Positions 17,626-26,708 of a stretch of DNA of 64,000 nt are shown one piece after another; the first letter of the stretch is position 1; each line of letters begins with the position of its first letter. The notes under the pieces were generated by a model. That model searched no databases and was not told where the DNA came from. It worked only from the letters and a program-made list of their open reading frames with translations. The position numbers and the translations under genes are program-made. This DNA comes from an uncultured Mesonia sp. Lineage in GTDB: Bacteria > Bacteroidota > Bacteroidia > Flavobacteriales > Flavobacteriaceae. The DNA lies in NCBI GenBank assembly GCA_947499595.1, contig CANMOY010000010.1, positions 29,435-93,434 on the forward strand, in the 5' to 3' direction.

Positions 17626-18822
17626 TTAAAAAATAAGTAAATGTATATCTCTATAAGGTAAATCAAACCAATTAGCTACAGATCTATTGGTTAAAATTCC
17701 GTGGTAAAAATACAAACCATTTTTTAAACCTTTGTCACATCGCAAGGTATTTTCTAAGCCTCCGTTTTCGGCGATATGTAACAAGTATGGAGTGCAAATA
17801 TTACTCAATGCTATTGATGCTGTTCGAGCAAATCTAGACGGGATATTGGGCACCCCATAATGTATGACACCATGTTTTATCAAGGTAGGGTTATCATGAC
17901 TGGTGATTTCTGAAGTCTCTACACAGCCACCCATATCTATACTCACATCAATAATCACCGATCCGGTTTTCATTTGCTCCACCATGGTCTGATTGATAAT
18001 AATAGGTGCACGGTGATTTCCGCGTACCGCAGTGATTACCACATCTGCTCGCTTCAAAGCTTTTAGTAAATACTTTGGTTGTAGGGTAGAAGTGGCTAAT
18101 GGCCGACTCAGTTTATATTGCAACGCATTGAGCTTTGTAAGAGAATTGTCGAAAAAACGCACATTAGCACCTAATCCCAGCGCTGCTTTTCCGGCGAACT
18201 CGCCAACGGTACCCGCTCCAATTACCACTACTTCAGCTGGTGGAACGCCATTGATGTTCCCAAATAATAAACCATTTCCTTTAGGTTTAGAAAGCAGTTC
18301 TGATGCAATGAGAACCGCTCCCGTGCCAGCGATTTCACTTAACGCTTTAACGGCCGGATAGGAATCGTCATGATCTTGAATAAACTCAAAAGCTAACGCC
18401 GTAATTTTTTTCTCTTTCAACTTTTCAAAATAACTTTTATTTAAAGTTTTTAGTTGAAGGGCCGAAATTAAAGTGCTGTTTTGCTGCATATAGCTGAGCT
18501 CCTTAAGGCTAGGAGGTTCAACTTTAAGAACGGTTGGACAAGCAAAAATCTTAGCGGTATCTTTGGTTATCTCGGCACCTGCCTCAGAATAATCTCGATC
18601 GCTAAAGTTTGTATCTGCACCGGCATTATGCTCAACTAGAACCCTGTGCCCATGTGCCGTTAATGCTGCAACCGCATCTGGAGTTAAGCATATTCTTTTC
18701 TCTTGATATGAAGTTTCACGCGGCAGACCTATAAACAACTTACCCTTCTTTTTTTGAATTTCAAGGGTTTCTTCTTGCGGAATTAATTCGGAGTGGCTAA
18801 AAGGCGTATTGGGCTGACTCAT
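17626..18822 (-). CDS. ald: Alanine dehydrogenase
   Basis: Catalyses reversible NAD-dependent oxidative deamination of L-alanine to pyruvate and ammonia. The N-terminal part has GLPRETSYQEKRICLTPDAV (substrate-domain Arg and Lys); the Rossmann motif VIGAGTVGEFAGKAALGLGA is mid-protein; the late segment VIIDVSIDMGGCVETSE is characteristic. 398 aa; about 25 N-terminal residues precede the usual family start, as in other Bacteroidota members. Nicotinamide nucleotide transhydrogenase alpha is the nearest alternative, but the single-domain length favours Ald. Confidence 0.9.
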   Translation of the reverse strand: MSQPNTPFSHSELIPQEETLEIQKKKGKLFIGLPRETSYQEKRICLTPDAVAALTAHGHRVLVEHNAGADTNFSDRDYSEAGAEITKDTAKIFACPTVLKVEPPSLKELSYMQQNSTLISALQLKTLNKSYFEKLKEKKITALAFEFIQDHDDSYPAVKALSEIAGTGAVLIASELLSKPKGNGLLFGNINGVPPAEVVVIGAGTVGEFAGKAALGLGANVRFFDNSLTKLNALQYKLSRPLATSTLQPKYLLKALKRADVVITAVRGNHRAPIIINQTMVEQMKTGSVIIDVSIDMGGCVETSEITSHDNPTLIKHGVIHYGVPNIPSRFARTASIALSNICTPYLLHIAENGGLENTLRCDKGLKNGLYFYHGILTNRSVANWFDLPYRDIHLLIF

Positions 18823-18876
18823 AACAGATTATAGCTTAAGTATTACTAGTTCTAAAGCTAGCAATAATTATTAAAA

Positions 18877-19422
18877 CTACCTAAAGAGATCTTTTAATTG
18901 TTCCCAAACTGTTTTCTCCTGCATTAAATCCGCTTCAAGCTCATCGAGATTGGTAGGGTTGATGCGCGCAATTATTCGAGCACGTATTAAATAAATAAGT
19001 GGAATGGTGGCAAGCATTATGGGGAGTACATAAATGAGCTCGGTTTCATCGGTAATTCTTAAATCATCGTTTAACACGCTTATGAGCTGAAATAAAAACA
19101 TCCCTGTAGGGATAAGAATTACGTGATACCACCAATGTTTGCAAGTAAGAAACCAAATGATTAAAAGAAATAACGGAATAAATTTGGTCATCATGGTCCA
19201 AATACTCACATTTACCTCTTCATAATAATTGCTCTCAAAAGTAAAAAGAAAAGTTTCCCATGTTTTTGTTGATGGGAAACTTTCGTATGAATAAAATAAA
19301 AACGGTGTAGCACCAATAAGAAGTGCAATATAACTACCCGTTAGAAGGGATTTTAATTTTTCTTTTTTCGATTGTTGTGGTTTCGGTTTGTCCTTTAATG
19401 TTGTCTTCTGTTGTGTGTTCAT
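18877..19422 (-). CDS. Membrane protein of unknown function
   Basis: A 181-aa protein with four hydrophobic segments (GSYIALLIGATPFLFY, FIPLFLLIIWFLTC, HVILIPTGMFLFQLISVL, VLPIMLATIPLIYLI) and charged ends. The ATG at 19422 is preferred over a TTG one codon upstream. Its first 30 codons overlap the end of the small lipoprotein gene by 89 bp in another frame, which is unusual; there is no later ATG before the first membrane helix. Probably co-transcribed with that gene. Confidence 0.7.
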   Translation of the reverse strand: MNTQQKTTLKDKPKPQQSKKEKLKSLLTGSYIALLIGATPFLFYSYESFPSTKTWETFLFTFESNYYEEVNVSIWTMMTKFIPLFLLIIWFLTCKHWWYHVILIPTGMFLFQLISVLNDDLRITDETELIYVLPIMLATIPLIYLIRARIIARINPTNLDELEADLMQEKTVWEQLKDLFR

Positions 19423-19498
19423 CAATGGCTTGAGGTGTACAAGATGTTGCTAAAAATACTAATGATACTGCTACGAAGATAAAGTTTTTAATTTTCAT
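19334..19498 (-). CDS. Small putative lipoprotein, 54 aa
   Basis: A 54-aa peptide with a typical lipoprotein signal: KIKNFIFVAVSLVFLATSC, the lipobox Cys at residue 20, then a short polar, Thr/Glu-rich tail. The start at 19498 is supported by an exact -7 promoter element (TAGGTTTG on the minus strand) at 19529-19536, which would lie inside the longer 93-aa frame. Small CTPQA-type lipoproteins occur widely in Flavobacteriia. It overlaps the membrane-protein gene downstream. Function unknown. Confidence 0.6.
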   Translation of the reverse strand: MKIKNFIFVAVSLVFLATSCTPQAIDEHTTEDNIKGQTETTTIEKRKIKIPSNG

Positions 19499-19528
19499 TT
19501 TAATAAGTTTTATTGTGATTTGTTGATA

Positions 19529-19536
19529 CAAACCTA
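19529..19536 (-). promoter_or_regulatory. Promoter -7 element TAGGTTTG for the small lipoprotein gene
   Basis: Exact TAnnTTTG match on the minus strand, about 30 bp before the ATG at 19498. Confidence 0.45.
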
Positions 19537-19659
19537 GGAAGAAAAAACTTATTTCCATGAATTTTCTTTGCCGTACCTTTGCAAACTTTTTTTCCAAAAA
19601 ACAACTGCCTATCAATGAGTTAACTAGCTTTTGTTAATGAGTTACTTTACCTTTTTTAG

Positions 19660-20076
19660 CTATTTTTTGTCTAAAATAAGGGCTCTAGAAAATTCATTTT
19701 TTTTCATAATTTTTATAAGATAATGTTTTTCGGGTAATAAATTGGTGATTTTTTGAGGCCATTCGATAAAGCACCAAGAATCTTGGTTTAAATATTCTTC
19801 GAAACCAATATCATAAGCTTCTTCTTCCTGATTGATACGGTAAAAATCAAAATGAAATATAGGTCCCGATGGAGAATGGTATTCATTCACTAAAGAAAAA
19901 GTTGGGCTAGAAACGCGATCCTGGCTATCTAATGCTTTAACCATAGCTTTGATTAAGGTGGTTTTACCAGCCCCCATTTCGCCTTCAAATAAAATAGGCA
20001 GTGGTTCCTGCTTAATTTTGTCAATCAATTTTTGGGCAATTTGATCTATGCTCTCAATGGTGTAGGTAAGATTCAT
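19660..20076 (-). CDS. tsaE: tRNA threonylcarbamoyladenosine biosynthesis ATPase TsaE
   Basis: The ATPase of the complex that installs t6A at position 37 of ANN-decoding tRNAs. Walker A GEMGAGKTT is at residues 32-40, followed by SSPTFSLVNEY and HFDFYRI, both TsaE hallmarks, and WCFIEWPQKI near the end. 138 aa from the ATG at 20076, which matches family length; a longer frame to 20109 would overlap porX. Sits 10 bp after porX, as in other Flavobacteriia. Confidence 0.93.
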   Translation of the reverse strand: MNLTYTIESIDQIAQKLIDKIKQEPLPILFEGEMGAGKTTLIKAMVKALDSQDRVSSPTFSLVNEYHSPSGPIFHFDFYRINQEEEAYDIGFEEYLNQDSWCFIEWPQKITNLLPEKHYLIKIMKKNEFSRALILDKK

Positions 20077-20086
20077 AATGTTTAAA

Positions 20087-21634
20087 TTATCGGGGTGAAA
20101 AAACAGCAAACGGAATAATCATTTCTTCTAAAGATACACCACCGTGTTGGTAGGTGTTTCTGTAATAACTTACATAATGATTATAATTATTAGGATAAGC
20201 GAAAAAATAATCAGACTTGGCAAAAATAAACGAACTACTCATATGTATGCTAGGCAAACCAAATTCTTTCGGGTTTTTAACCGCGATAACCTCTTTGTCT
20301 TGGTAAGAAAGACTCTTACCGGTTTTGTAACGCAAATTTAAACTGGTGTTTTTATCGCCAATAACCTTTGACGGATTTTTGGCGTTAATGGTTCCATGGT
20401 CGGTGGTGATGATGAGCTGGAATTTCTCTTGTTGCGCACGCTGAATCATCTCAAGTAAAGGGGAGTTCTTAAACCAACTTTCGGTTAAAGAGCGGTACGA
20501 TTTATCGGTTGATGCTAGCTCTTTTATCACTTCCATTTCTGTCTTGGCGTGCGATAGCATATCTACAAAATTGTAAACAACTGCCGTTAGGTCATTATTC
20601 TTTAACTGCTTAAAATCTTCTACCAACTTTTTACCACCTTTTAAACTGGTTATTTTGTGATAGTCCATGACAAAGTCCAAGCCTAAGCGTTTCATTTGTG
20701 CTTGTAAAAAATCTTTTTCATGAAGGTTTTTTCCTCCTTCGTCGGTGTCATTAAGCCACCAGTCAGGGTGTAGCTTTTGCATATCGGCTGGCATGAGTCC
20801 AGAGAACAAAGCATTTCTAGCATATTGCGTAGCTGTAGGAAGAATACTATAAAAAGAGTCTTCTTGTATTTTTTTAAAATATTTGTTTATTAGCGGCTCA
20901 ATACTTTTAAATTGATCGTAGCGCAGGTTGTCTATTACAATAAGCAAGGTGGGTTGTTTTTTGCTTAAAATAGGAGCAATTCTCTGTTGAAACAAAGTAT
21001 GCGATAAGGTTGGTGCATCTTCACCGTTTAGCCAGTTTTTATAGTTTTTATCAATAAACTTAAAAAATTGATTGTTGGCCTCAGTTTTTTGAGACTCTAA
21101 AATTTCAATCATCCCGCTGTCCTCAATATGCTCTAACTGCAGTTCCCAATACACGAGTTTTTTATATAAATCTACCCATTCTTCGTGGGAGTTGATCATA
21201 TTCATATCCATAGCAATTTTTCTAAATTCTTGCTGGTAGCTGGCTGTGGTTTTTTCGGAAATTAACCTAGAATGATCTAAAATCTTCTTTAAACTAAGTA
21301 AGATTTGATTGGGATTTACGGGCTTAATTAAGTAGTCGGCGATTTGGGCTCCAATGGCTTCTTCCATTATATACTCCTCTTCACTTTTGGTAATCATAAC
21401 CACAGGTAAGTTGCTCTTTACGGATTTTATTTCAGATAAAGTCTCTAATCCCGTTATACCAGGCATATTTTCATCTAAAAGCACTACATCAAAATTATGA
21501 ACAGCAACTTCTTCTAAAGCTTCGGCCCCGCTTTGACAGGTAGTGATTTGGTATCCTTTTTTTTCTAAAAACAGTATATGAGGTTTTAATAAATCAATTT
21601 CATCATCAATCCAAAGTATGCTAATTTTATTCAT
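20087..21634 (-). CDS. porX: PorX: response regulator with PglZ domain, type IX secretion regulator
   Basis: Two-component response regulator of the type IX secretion system, partner of the sensor PorY. Residues 1-120 form a receiver domain with phospho-acceptor Asp54 (VVLLDENMPG), acidic pocket residues Asp10/Asp11 and Lys104 (LIKPVNP). The long C-terminal part is a PglZ-type alkaline-phosphatase-fold domain (VIDNLRYDQ near its start, ITTDHGT later). No DNA-binding domain. 515 aa, the usual length. A possible -7 element (TAAGTTTG) lies at 21683-21690 on the minus strand, inside the start of the divergent HD gene. Confidence 0.93.
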   Translation of the reverse strand: MNKISILWIDDEIDLLKPHILFLEKKGYQITTCQSGAEALEEVAVHNFDVVLLDENMPGITGLETLSEIKSVKSNLPVVMITKSEEEYIMEEAIGAQIADYLIKPVNPNQILLSLKKILDHSRLISEKTTASYQQEFRKIAMDMNMINSHEEWVDLYKKLVYWELQLEHIEDSGMIEILESQKTEANNQFFKFIDKNYKNWLNGEDAPTLSHTLFQQRIAPILSKKQPTLLIVIDNLRYDQFKSIEPLINKYFKKIQEDSFYSILPTATQYARNALFSGLMPADMQKLHPDWWLNDTDEGGKNLHEKDFLQAQMKRLGLDFVMDYHKITSLKGGKKLVEDFKQLKNNDLTAVVYNFVDMLSHAKTEMEVIKELASTDKSYRSLTESWFKNSPLLEMIQRAQQEKFQLIITTDHGTINAKNPSKVIGDKNTSLNLRYKTGKSLSYQDKEVIAVKNPKEFGLPSIHMSSSFIFAKSDYFFAYPNNYNHYVSYYRNTYQHGGVSLEEMIIPFAVFSPR

Positions 21635-21639
21635 ATATG

Positions 21640-21647
21640 TATATTTG
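21640..21647 (+). promoter_or_regulatory. Promoter -7 element TATATTTG before the HD-domain gene
   Basis: Exact TAnnTTTG match in the divergent porX/HD-hydrolase region. Its position rules out translation from 21618 and supports the TTG start at 21669. Confidence 0.5.
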
Positions 21648-21668
21648 CGTTTAATTAAAATCGTTTAC

Positions 21669-22889
21669 TTGAACAATACAAACAAACTTAAAATATTTAA
21701 CGACCCAATTTACGGATTTATTACTATTCCAAATGAGGGTATTTATGATATTTTAGAGCACCCATACTTTCAACGCTTGCGCAGAATTTCGCAAATGGGT
21801 ATGTCTTATTTGGTTTATCCAGGTGCACATCACACCCGATTTCATCATGCCTTAGGCTGCATGCATTTAATGCGAAAAAGTATAGAAGTACTTCGTTTTA
21901 AAGGTGTTGCCATAAATGAAGAAGAAGAGAATGCGTTGCTTATTGCGATACTGTTACACGATATAGGCCACGGTCCTTTTTCTCATGCTATGGAACATTC
22001 AATCGTAGAAAACATTGATCACGAATGGATTTCCTTGCGTTTTATGGAGGCTTTAAATCAAGAATTTAACCAAAGTTTAACGCTGGCCATCAAAATTTTC
22101 AAAGGTGAATACCATCGTAAGTTTTTCAAACAATTGATTGCGAGTCAACTGGATATTGACCGCCTTGATTACCTTAAGCGAGATAGCTTTTATACCGGTG
22201 TAGCAGAGGGCAACATAAACAGCGAGCGTATTATTAGTATGTTAAATGTAGCCAATGATGAGTTGGTAATTGAGCAAAAAGGAATTTATTCGGTAGAAAA
22301 ATTTTTGGTAGCTCGTAGGCTGATGTATTGGCAGGTTTATTTACACAAAACCAGTTTAGGAGCCGAGCAACTGTTAATTCGTGTGCTTAAACGCGCAAAA
22401 GAATTGGTAGCTCGTGGCGAAAAATTAAACGCTAGTGAAGCCCTGCATTTTTTCTTGAACCACCAAGTTACTACCACAAGTTTTGATACCGATGTTTTGA
22501 AACGATTCAGTAATTTAGACGATATAGATGTTTTGGCTGCAATGAAATCCTGGAAAAATCATCCAGATTTTGTTTTGCAAAATCTTTGTAGTATGCTATT
22601 GAATAGGGATTTGCTTAAGGTGAAACTGAAAAATAAACCCATTGGAAAGAAAAAATTGGCAGCCAAAAAAGAAAGCTTAATGCAGAAATATGGTATTTCG
22701 GCACATGAAGCGGAATACTTTGTTTTTCATGGTAAAGTGAGTAATTTGGCTTATGATAATCACCAAGCCCCCATAAAGATTATGTATAAAAACCACAAGA
22801 TTAAAGACGTAACTGAAGCTTCAGATCAACTGAATTTAAAAGCTTTGGCCACTCCGGTTTTAAAATACTATATCTGTTATCCAAAATAA
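21669..22889 (+). CDS. HD-domain phosphohydrolase
   Basis: A 406-aa HD-superfamily protein related to dGTPase/SAMHD1-like hydrolases. The N-terminus matches the family (KIFNDPIYGFITIP), the metal-binding residues are His in TRFHHALG, the HD pair in LLHDIGHGPFSH, and Asp in SQLDIDRLDYLKRDS. The start is taken at a TTG (21669) because a promoter element lies at 21640-21647 and homologues begin near this point. Divergent from porX and 34 bp before lpxD. Substrate not determined; a nucleoside triphosphate is the reasonable guess. Confidence 0.87.
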   Translation: MNNTNKLKIFNDPIYGFITIPNEGIYDILEHPYFQRLRRISQMGMSYLVYPGAHHTRFHHALGCMHLMRKSIEVLRFKGVAINEEEENALLIAILLHDIGHGPFSHAMEHSIVENIDHEWISLRFMEALNQEFNQSLTLAIKIFKGEYHRKFFKQLIASQLDIDRLDYLKRDSFYTGVAEGNINSERIISMLNVANDELVIEQKGIYSVEKFLVARRLMYWQVYLHKTSLGAEQLLIRVLKRAKELVARGEKLNASEALHFFLNHQVTTTSFDTDVLKRFSNLDDIDVLAAMKSWKNHPDFVLQNLCSMLLNRDLLKVKLKNKPIGKKKLAAKKESLMQKYGISAHEAEYFVFHGKVSNLAYDNHQAPIKIMYKNHKIKDVTEASDQLNLKALATPVLKYYICYPK

Positions 22890-22923
22890 TCAGAAATTAA
22901 CAATTTTTTATATTTTTGTCAGA

Positions 22924-23946
22924 ATGAAATTTACTGCACAACAAATAGCCGAAATATTAGAAGGAGAAGTCGAAGGTAATCCCTTGGTAGAAGTTTCTAG
23001 TCTTTCGAAAATAGAAGAAGGAAAAAAAGAGAGTCTTACTTTCTTGTCTAATCCTAAATATGAAGCTTACTTGTATACCACACAAGCTAGTATTTGTATT
23101 GTGAATAAATCGCTTGAATTGCAAAAGCCAGTGAGCGCTACTTTAATCCGTGTAAACGATGCATACAAGGCATTTACACAGTTGCTTACTTATTACAATG
23201 AGGTAAAATTAAGTAAATCTGGAATTGAACAGCCACATTTTATTGGTGAGCAGTCGAGTTATGGTGAAGAAGTGTTTATTGGTGCGTTCTCTTATATTGG
23301 AAATAATGTGCAAATAGGAGATAAGGTGAAAATTTATCCGCACGCCTATATAGGAGATAATGTGCGTATAGCCGATAACAGTATTGTATTTGCTGGAGCT
23401 AAAATATATTCAGAATCGGTTATTGGTGAAAATTGTGTTATCCACGGAGGGGCTGTAATTGGTTCAGATGGTTTTGGTTTTGCTCCCGATGAAAAAGGAG
23501 AGTATCAAAAAATACCTCAAATAGGCAATGTAATTTTAGAAGATAATGTAGAGGTTGGTGCAGGAACAACCATTGATCGCGCAACTTTGGGTTCAACAAT
23601 TATCCGTAAAGGGGTTAAGCTTGATAATCAAATACAAATTGCTCATAATGTAGAGATTGGCGAGCATACCGCTGTTGCAGCTCAAACAGGAATTGCTGGT
23701 TCGACAAAAATAGGTAAACATTGCCTTATTGGGGGGCAAGTAGGAATTGTAGGCCATATTAAAATTGGAGATAGAGTAAAAGTACAGGCCCAAACGGGAA
23801 TAGGTAGAAATGTAGATGATGATGAGGTACTGCAAGGTTCACCAGCGCTTGGTTATAATGATTTTAATAAATCTTATGTACATTTTAAAAATTTACCCAC
23901 TACTATAAAAAGAATTAACAAAATTGAAAAAAAGCTTAAAGATTAA
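22924..23946 (+). CDS. lpxD: UDP-3-O-(3-hydroxyacyl)glucosamine N-acyltransferase
   Basis: Third enzyme of lipid A synthesis; adds an N-linked 3-hydroxyacyl chain from acyl-ACP to UDP-3-O-acylglucosamine. The N-terminal uridine-binding domain (to about residue 100) is followed by left-handed beta-helix hexapeptide repeats. The catalytic His is in LDNQIQIAHNVEIG and the GSDGFGFAPDEKGEYQKIPQ-type segment is characteristic. 340 aa is the normal length. A possible -7 element (TATTTTTG) lies at 22911-22918, so the leader would be nearly absent. First of the lpxD-lpxC/fabZ-lpxA-efp run. Confidence 0.95.
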   Translation: MKFTAQQIAEILEGEVEGNPLVEVSSLSKIEEGKKESLTFLSNPKYEAYLYTTQASICIVNKSLELQKPVSATLIRVNDAYKAFTQLLTYYNEVKLSKSGIEQPHFIGEQSSYGEEVFIGAFSYIGNNVQIGDKVKIYPHAYIGDNVRIADNSIVFAGAKIYSESVIGENCVIHGGAVIGSDGFGFAPDEKGEYQKIPQIGNVILEDNVEVGAGTTIDRATLGSTIIRKGVKLDNQIQIAHNVEIGEHTAVAAQTGIAGSTKIGKHCLIGGQVGIVGHIKIGDRVKVQAQTGIGRNVDDDEVLQGSPALGYNDFNKSYVHFKNLPTTIKRINKIEKKLKD

Positions 23947-23957
23947 GCCTTATTACT

Positions 23958-25349
23958 ATGAAACAGCAAACAATTAAAAGAGAAGTTTCTCTAAAAGGAG
24001 TGGGCTTGCATACAGGAAAAGAAGTAGAGCTTACTTTTAAACCAGCTCCTGCAGGTCACGGGTACGTTTTTAAGCGTAAAGACTTAGAAGGTCAACCGCT
24101 TATTGAGGCAGACGCTAGTTATGTAAACAACACCCAGCGAGGAACTTCGTTAGAAAAAAACGGCGTGCAGATACTAACCTCTGAACATGTTCTAGCTGCT
24201 TGTGTAGGATTACAAATTGATAACTTATTAATTGAATTAAATGCTAGTGAGCCACCTATTATGGATGGTTCATCAAAGTATTTTGTTGAGGCTTTAGAAG
24301 AAGCAGGAATAGAAGAGCAAGAAGAGGAGCGCGAGTATTACACCGTGAAAGAAGTTATTTCTTATAAAGACGAAGAAACGGGTAGTGAAATTATGCTTGT
24401 GCCGTCTGAAGAATATCAAGTGACTACTATGGTAGATTTTGGCACCAAAGTTTTAGGGACTCAAAACGCCAGTATAGATAGCATTAAGGAGTTTAAAAAA
24501 GAAATAGCCGATTCAAGAACTTTTAGTTTTTTACATGAAATCGAAATGCTTTTGGATAATGGTCTTATTCGCGGTGGCGATTTAAACAATGCCATTGTGT
24601 ATGTAGACAAAGAGTTATCTCAAGAAACTATGGGTAAACTGCAACAGGTTTTTAATAAGGAGAGCATATCTGTTAAACCCAATGGTATTCTTGATAATCT
24701 TACTTTACACCATCCTAATGAAGCTGCAAGACATAAGTTATTAGATGTAATAGGTGATTTAGCTTTGATAGGAACACCGATTAAAGGGAAGGTAATAGCT
24801 AATAAGCCTGGCCATAAAATCAATACCGAATTCGCCAAGAAGGTAGCTAAGAAAATTAAATTAGAACGTCGCAATAAGGTTCCCCAAATCGATTTGAATT
24901 CCACTCCGCTTATGGATGTGAATCAAATCATGAAAATGTTACCGCATAGACAGCCTATGCTGCTTATCGATAAAATTTTTGAACTAAGTGAAACCCATGT
25001 GACTGGGGTTAAAAACGTGACCATGAACGAAGAGTTCTTTAAAGGTCACTTTCCTGGAGCGCCAGTTATGCCAGGAGTTTTAATTGTAGAAGCCATGGCT
25101 CAAACAGGGGGGATATTAATTTTAAGCACAGTGCCCGACCCTGAAAACTACTTGACATATTTTATGAAAATAGATAATGTCAAGTTCAAGCAAAAAGTAG
25201 TCCCTGGCGATACACTAATTTTTAAATGTGATCTAATATCACCCATAAGACGCGGGATTTGCCATATGCAAGGTTATGCCTATGCTAACGGTAAGTTATG
25301 TGCAGAAGCCGAATTAATGGCACAAATTGTAAAATCTAAAGAATCTTAA
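23958..25349 (+). CDS. lpxC/fabZ: Bifunctional LpxC deacetylase / FabZ dehydratase
   Basis: A natural fusion found across Bacteroidota. Residues 1 to about 300 are LpxC (zinc-dependent UDP-3-O-acyl-GlcNAc deacetylase): TSEHVLAA gives the first zinc His, and HKLLDVIGDLALIG gives the second His and Asp. The C-terminal 150 residues are FabZ, the (3R)-hydroxyacyl-ACP dehydratase, with LLPHRQPMLLID-like MLPHRQPMLLID and the catalytic GHFPGAPVMPGVLIVEAMAQ. The fusion links fatty-acid elongation with lipid A synthesis. 463 aa; 11 bp after lpxD and 4 bp before lpxA. Confidence 0.97.
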   Translation: MKQQTIKREVSLKGVGLHTGKEVELTFKPAPAGHGYVFKRKDLEGQPLIEADASYVNNTQRGTSLEKNGVQILTSEHVLAACVGLQIDNLLIELNASEPPIMDGSSKYFVEALEEAGIEEQEEEREYYTVKEVISYKDEETGSEIMLVPSEEYQVTTMVDFGTKVLGTQNASIDSIKEFKKEIADSRTFSFLHEIEMLLDNGLIRGGDLNNAIVYVDKELSQETMGKLQQVFNKESISVKPNGILDNLTLHHPNEAARHKLLDVIGDLALIGTPIKGKVIANKPGHKINTEFAKKVAKKIKLERRNKVPQIDLNSTPLMDVNQIMKMLPHRQPMLLIDKIFELSETHVTGVKNVTMNEEFFKGHFPGAPVMPGVLIVEAMAQTGGILILSTVPDPENYLTYFMKIDNVKFKQKVVPGDTLIFKCDLISPIRRGICHMQGYAYANGKLCAEAELMAQIVKSKES

Positions 25350-25353
25350 GATT

Positions 25354-26136
25354 ATGAATCAACCCTTAGCATACGTACATCCGGGAGCTAAAATAGCGAA
25401 GAATGTTGTGATTGAGCCTTTTACAACCATACATAACAATGTGGTTATAGGAGAAGGCAGTTGGATAGGATCTAACGTAACCATAATGGAGGGCGCAAGA
25501 ATTGGTAAAAATGTGAGTATTTTTCCAGGTGCGGTTATTTCTGCTGTTCCACAAGATAAAAAATTTAACGATGAAGACACGTTAACAATTATCGGAGACA
25601 ATACAACTATTAGAGAGTGTGTTACCATTAATAGAGGGACCTCAGACCGAATGAAGACCGTAATTGGTGAGAACTGCTGGATAATGGCCTACTGCCACGT
25701 GGCTCACGATTGTGTGGTGGGCGACAACTGCATTTTTTCAAATAACAGTACCTTAGCTGGGCATATTACCGTAGGTGATCACGTTGTGCTGGCCGGTATG
25801 GCTGCAGTACAGCAATTTTGCAAAATAGGAAGCCATGCTTTTATTACCGGTGGCTCTTTGGTTCGCAAAGACGTTCCTCCATTTGTAAAAGCGGCACGAG
25901 AACCTTTATCTTATGTAGGAATCAATTCTATTGGCTTGAGAAGAAGAGGGTTTTCTACCAAAAAAATAAGGGAGATACAAAATATTTATAGAATATTGTA
26001 CCAGAAAAATTATAATAATTCTCAAGCAGTGGCAATAATAGAAGCCGAAATGGAGGCCACACCAGAGCGCGATGATATTTTAGAATTCATTAAAAATTCA
26101 CAGCGAGGCATCATGAAAGGATATTTCTCAAATTAA
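25354..26136 (+). CDS. lpxA: Acyl-ACP:UDP-N-acetylglucosamine O-acyltransferase
   Basis: First enzyme of lipid A synthesis, transferring a 3-hydroxyacyl chain to UDP-GlcNAc. The 260-aa protein is built of hexapeptide repeats, with the catalytic His in MAYCHVAHDCVVGDN and the characteristic C-terminal helices starting NSIGLRRRGFS. It closes the lipid A block before efp. Normal length; nothing unusual in the sequence. Confidence 0.96.
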   Translation: MNQPLAYVHPGAKIAKNVVIEPFTTIHNNVVIGEGSWIGSNVTIMEGARIGKNVSIFPGAVISAVPQDKKFNDEDTLTIIGDNTTIRECVTINRGTSDRMKTVIGENCWIMAYCHVAHDCVVGDNCIFSNNSTLAGHITVGDHVVLAGMAAVQQFCKIGSHAFITGGSLVRKDVPPFVKAAREPLSYVGINSIGLRRRGFSTKKIREIQNIYRILYQKNYNNSQAVAIIEAEMEATPERDDILEFIKNSQRGIMKGYFSN

Positions 26137-26144
26137 AATTAACT

Positions 26145-26708
26145 ATGGCAACAACAAGCGATATTAGAAACGGACTTTGTATTCGATACAATCACGATAT
26201 TTATAAAATTGTAGAGTTTTTACACGTAAAGCCAGGAAAAGGGCCTGCTTTTGTAAGAACCAAACTTAAAAGTGTTACTACTGGTAAAACATTAGATAAT
26301 ACTTTTTCGGCAGGGCATAAAATTGATGAAGTGCGTGTAGAAACGCATAAATTTCAATTTTTATATCAAGACGGTGAATTCTATCACTTTATGAATACCG
26401 AAGATTACACCCAGATTAGATTATTAGAAGCGGCACTAGATGCTCCTAAATTACTTAAAGAAGGAGAGGTGGTAACCGTTTTAATCAACACAGAAGATAA
26501 CGCACCACTTTCTGTTGAAATGCCTCCGCATGTAGAACTTAAGGTGACCTTTACAGAACCAGGGGTTAAGGGTAATACGGCCACAAACGCCACAAAACCT
26601 GCAACGGTTGAAACCGGAGCCGAAGTAAATGTCCCATTATTTATTAATGAAGGCGACATGATTAAAATAGAGACAGAAAAAGGCACCTATAAAGAGCGTA
26701 TTAAGTAA
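26145..26708 (+). CDS. efp: Translation elongation factor P
   Basis: Relieves ribosome stalling at polyproline. The KOW-like domain begins at TSDIRNGLCIRYNHDIYKIV; the loop that carries the modified residue reads KPGKGPAF with Lys at the tip, as in EF-P with a lysine substrate. The OB domains follow, with the signature KGNTATNATKPATVETGAEV. 187 aa. The last base of the stop is shared with the ATG of the next gene (TAATG), so translation is coupled. Confidence 0.96.
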   Translation: MATTSDIRNGLCIRYNHDIYKIVEFLHVKPGKGPAFVRTKLKSVTTGKTLDNTFSAGHKIDEVRVETHKFQFLYQDGEFYHFMNTEDYTQIRLLEAALDAPKLLKEGEVVTVLINTEDNAPLSVEMPPHVELKVTFTEPGVKGNTATNATKPATVETGAEVNVPLFINEGDMIKIETEKGTYKERIK

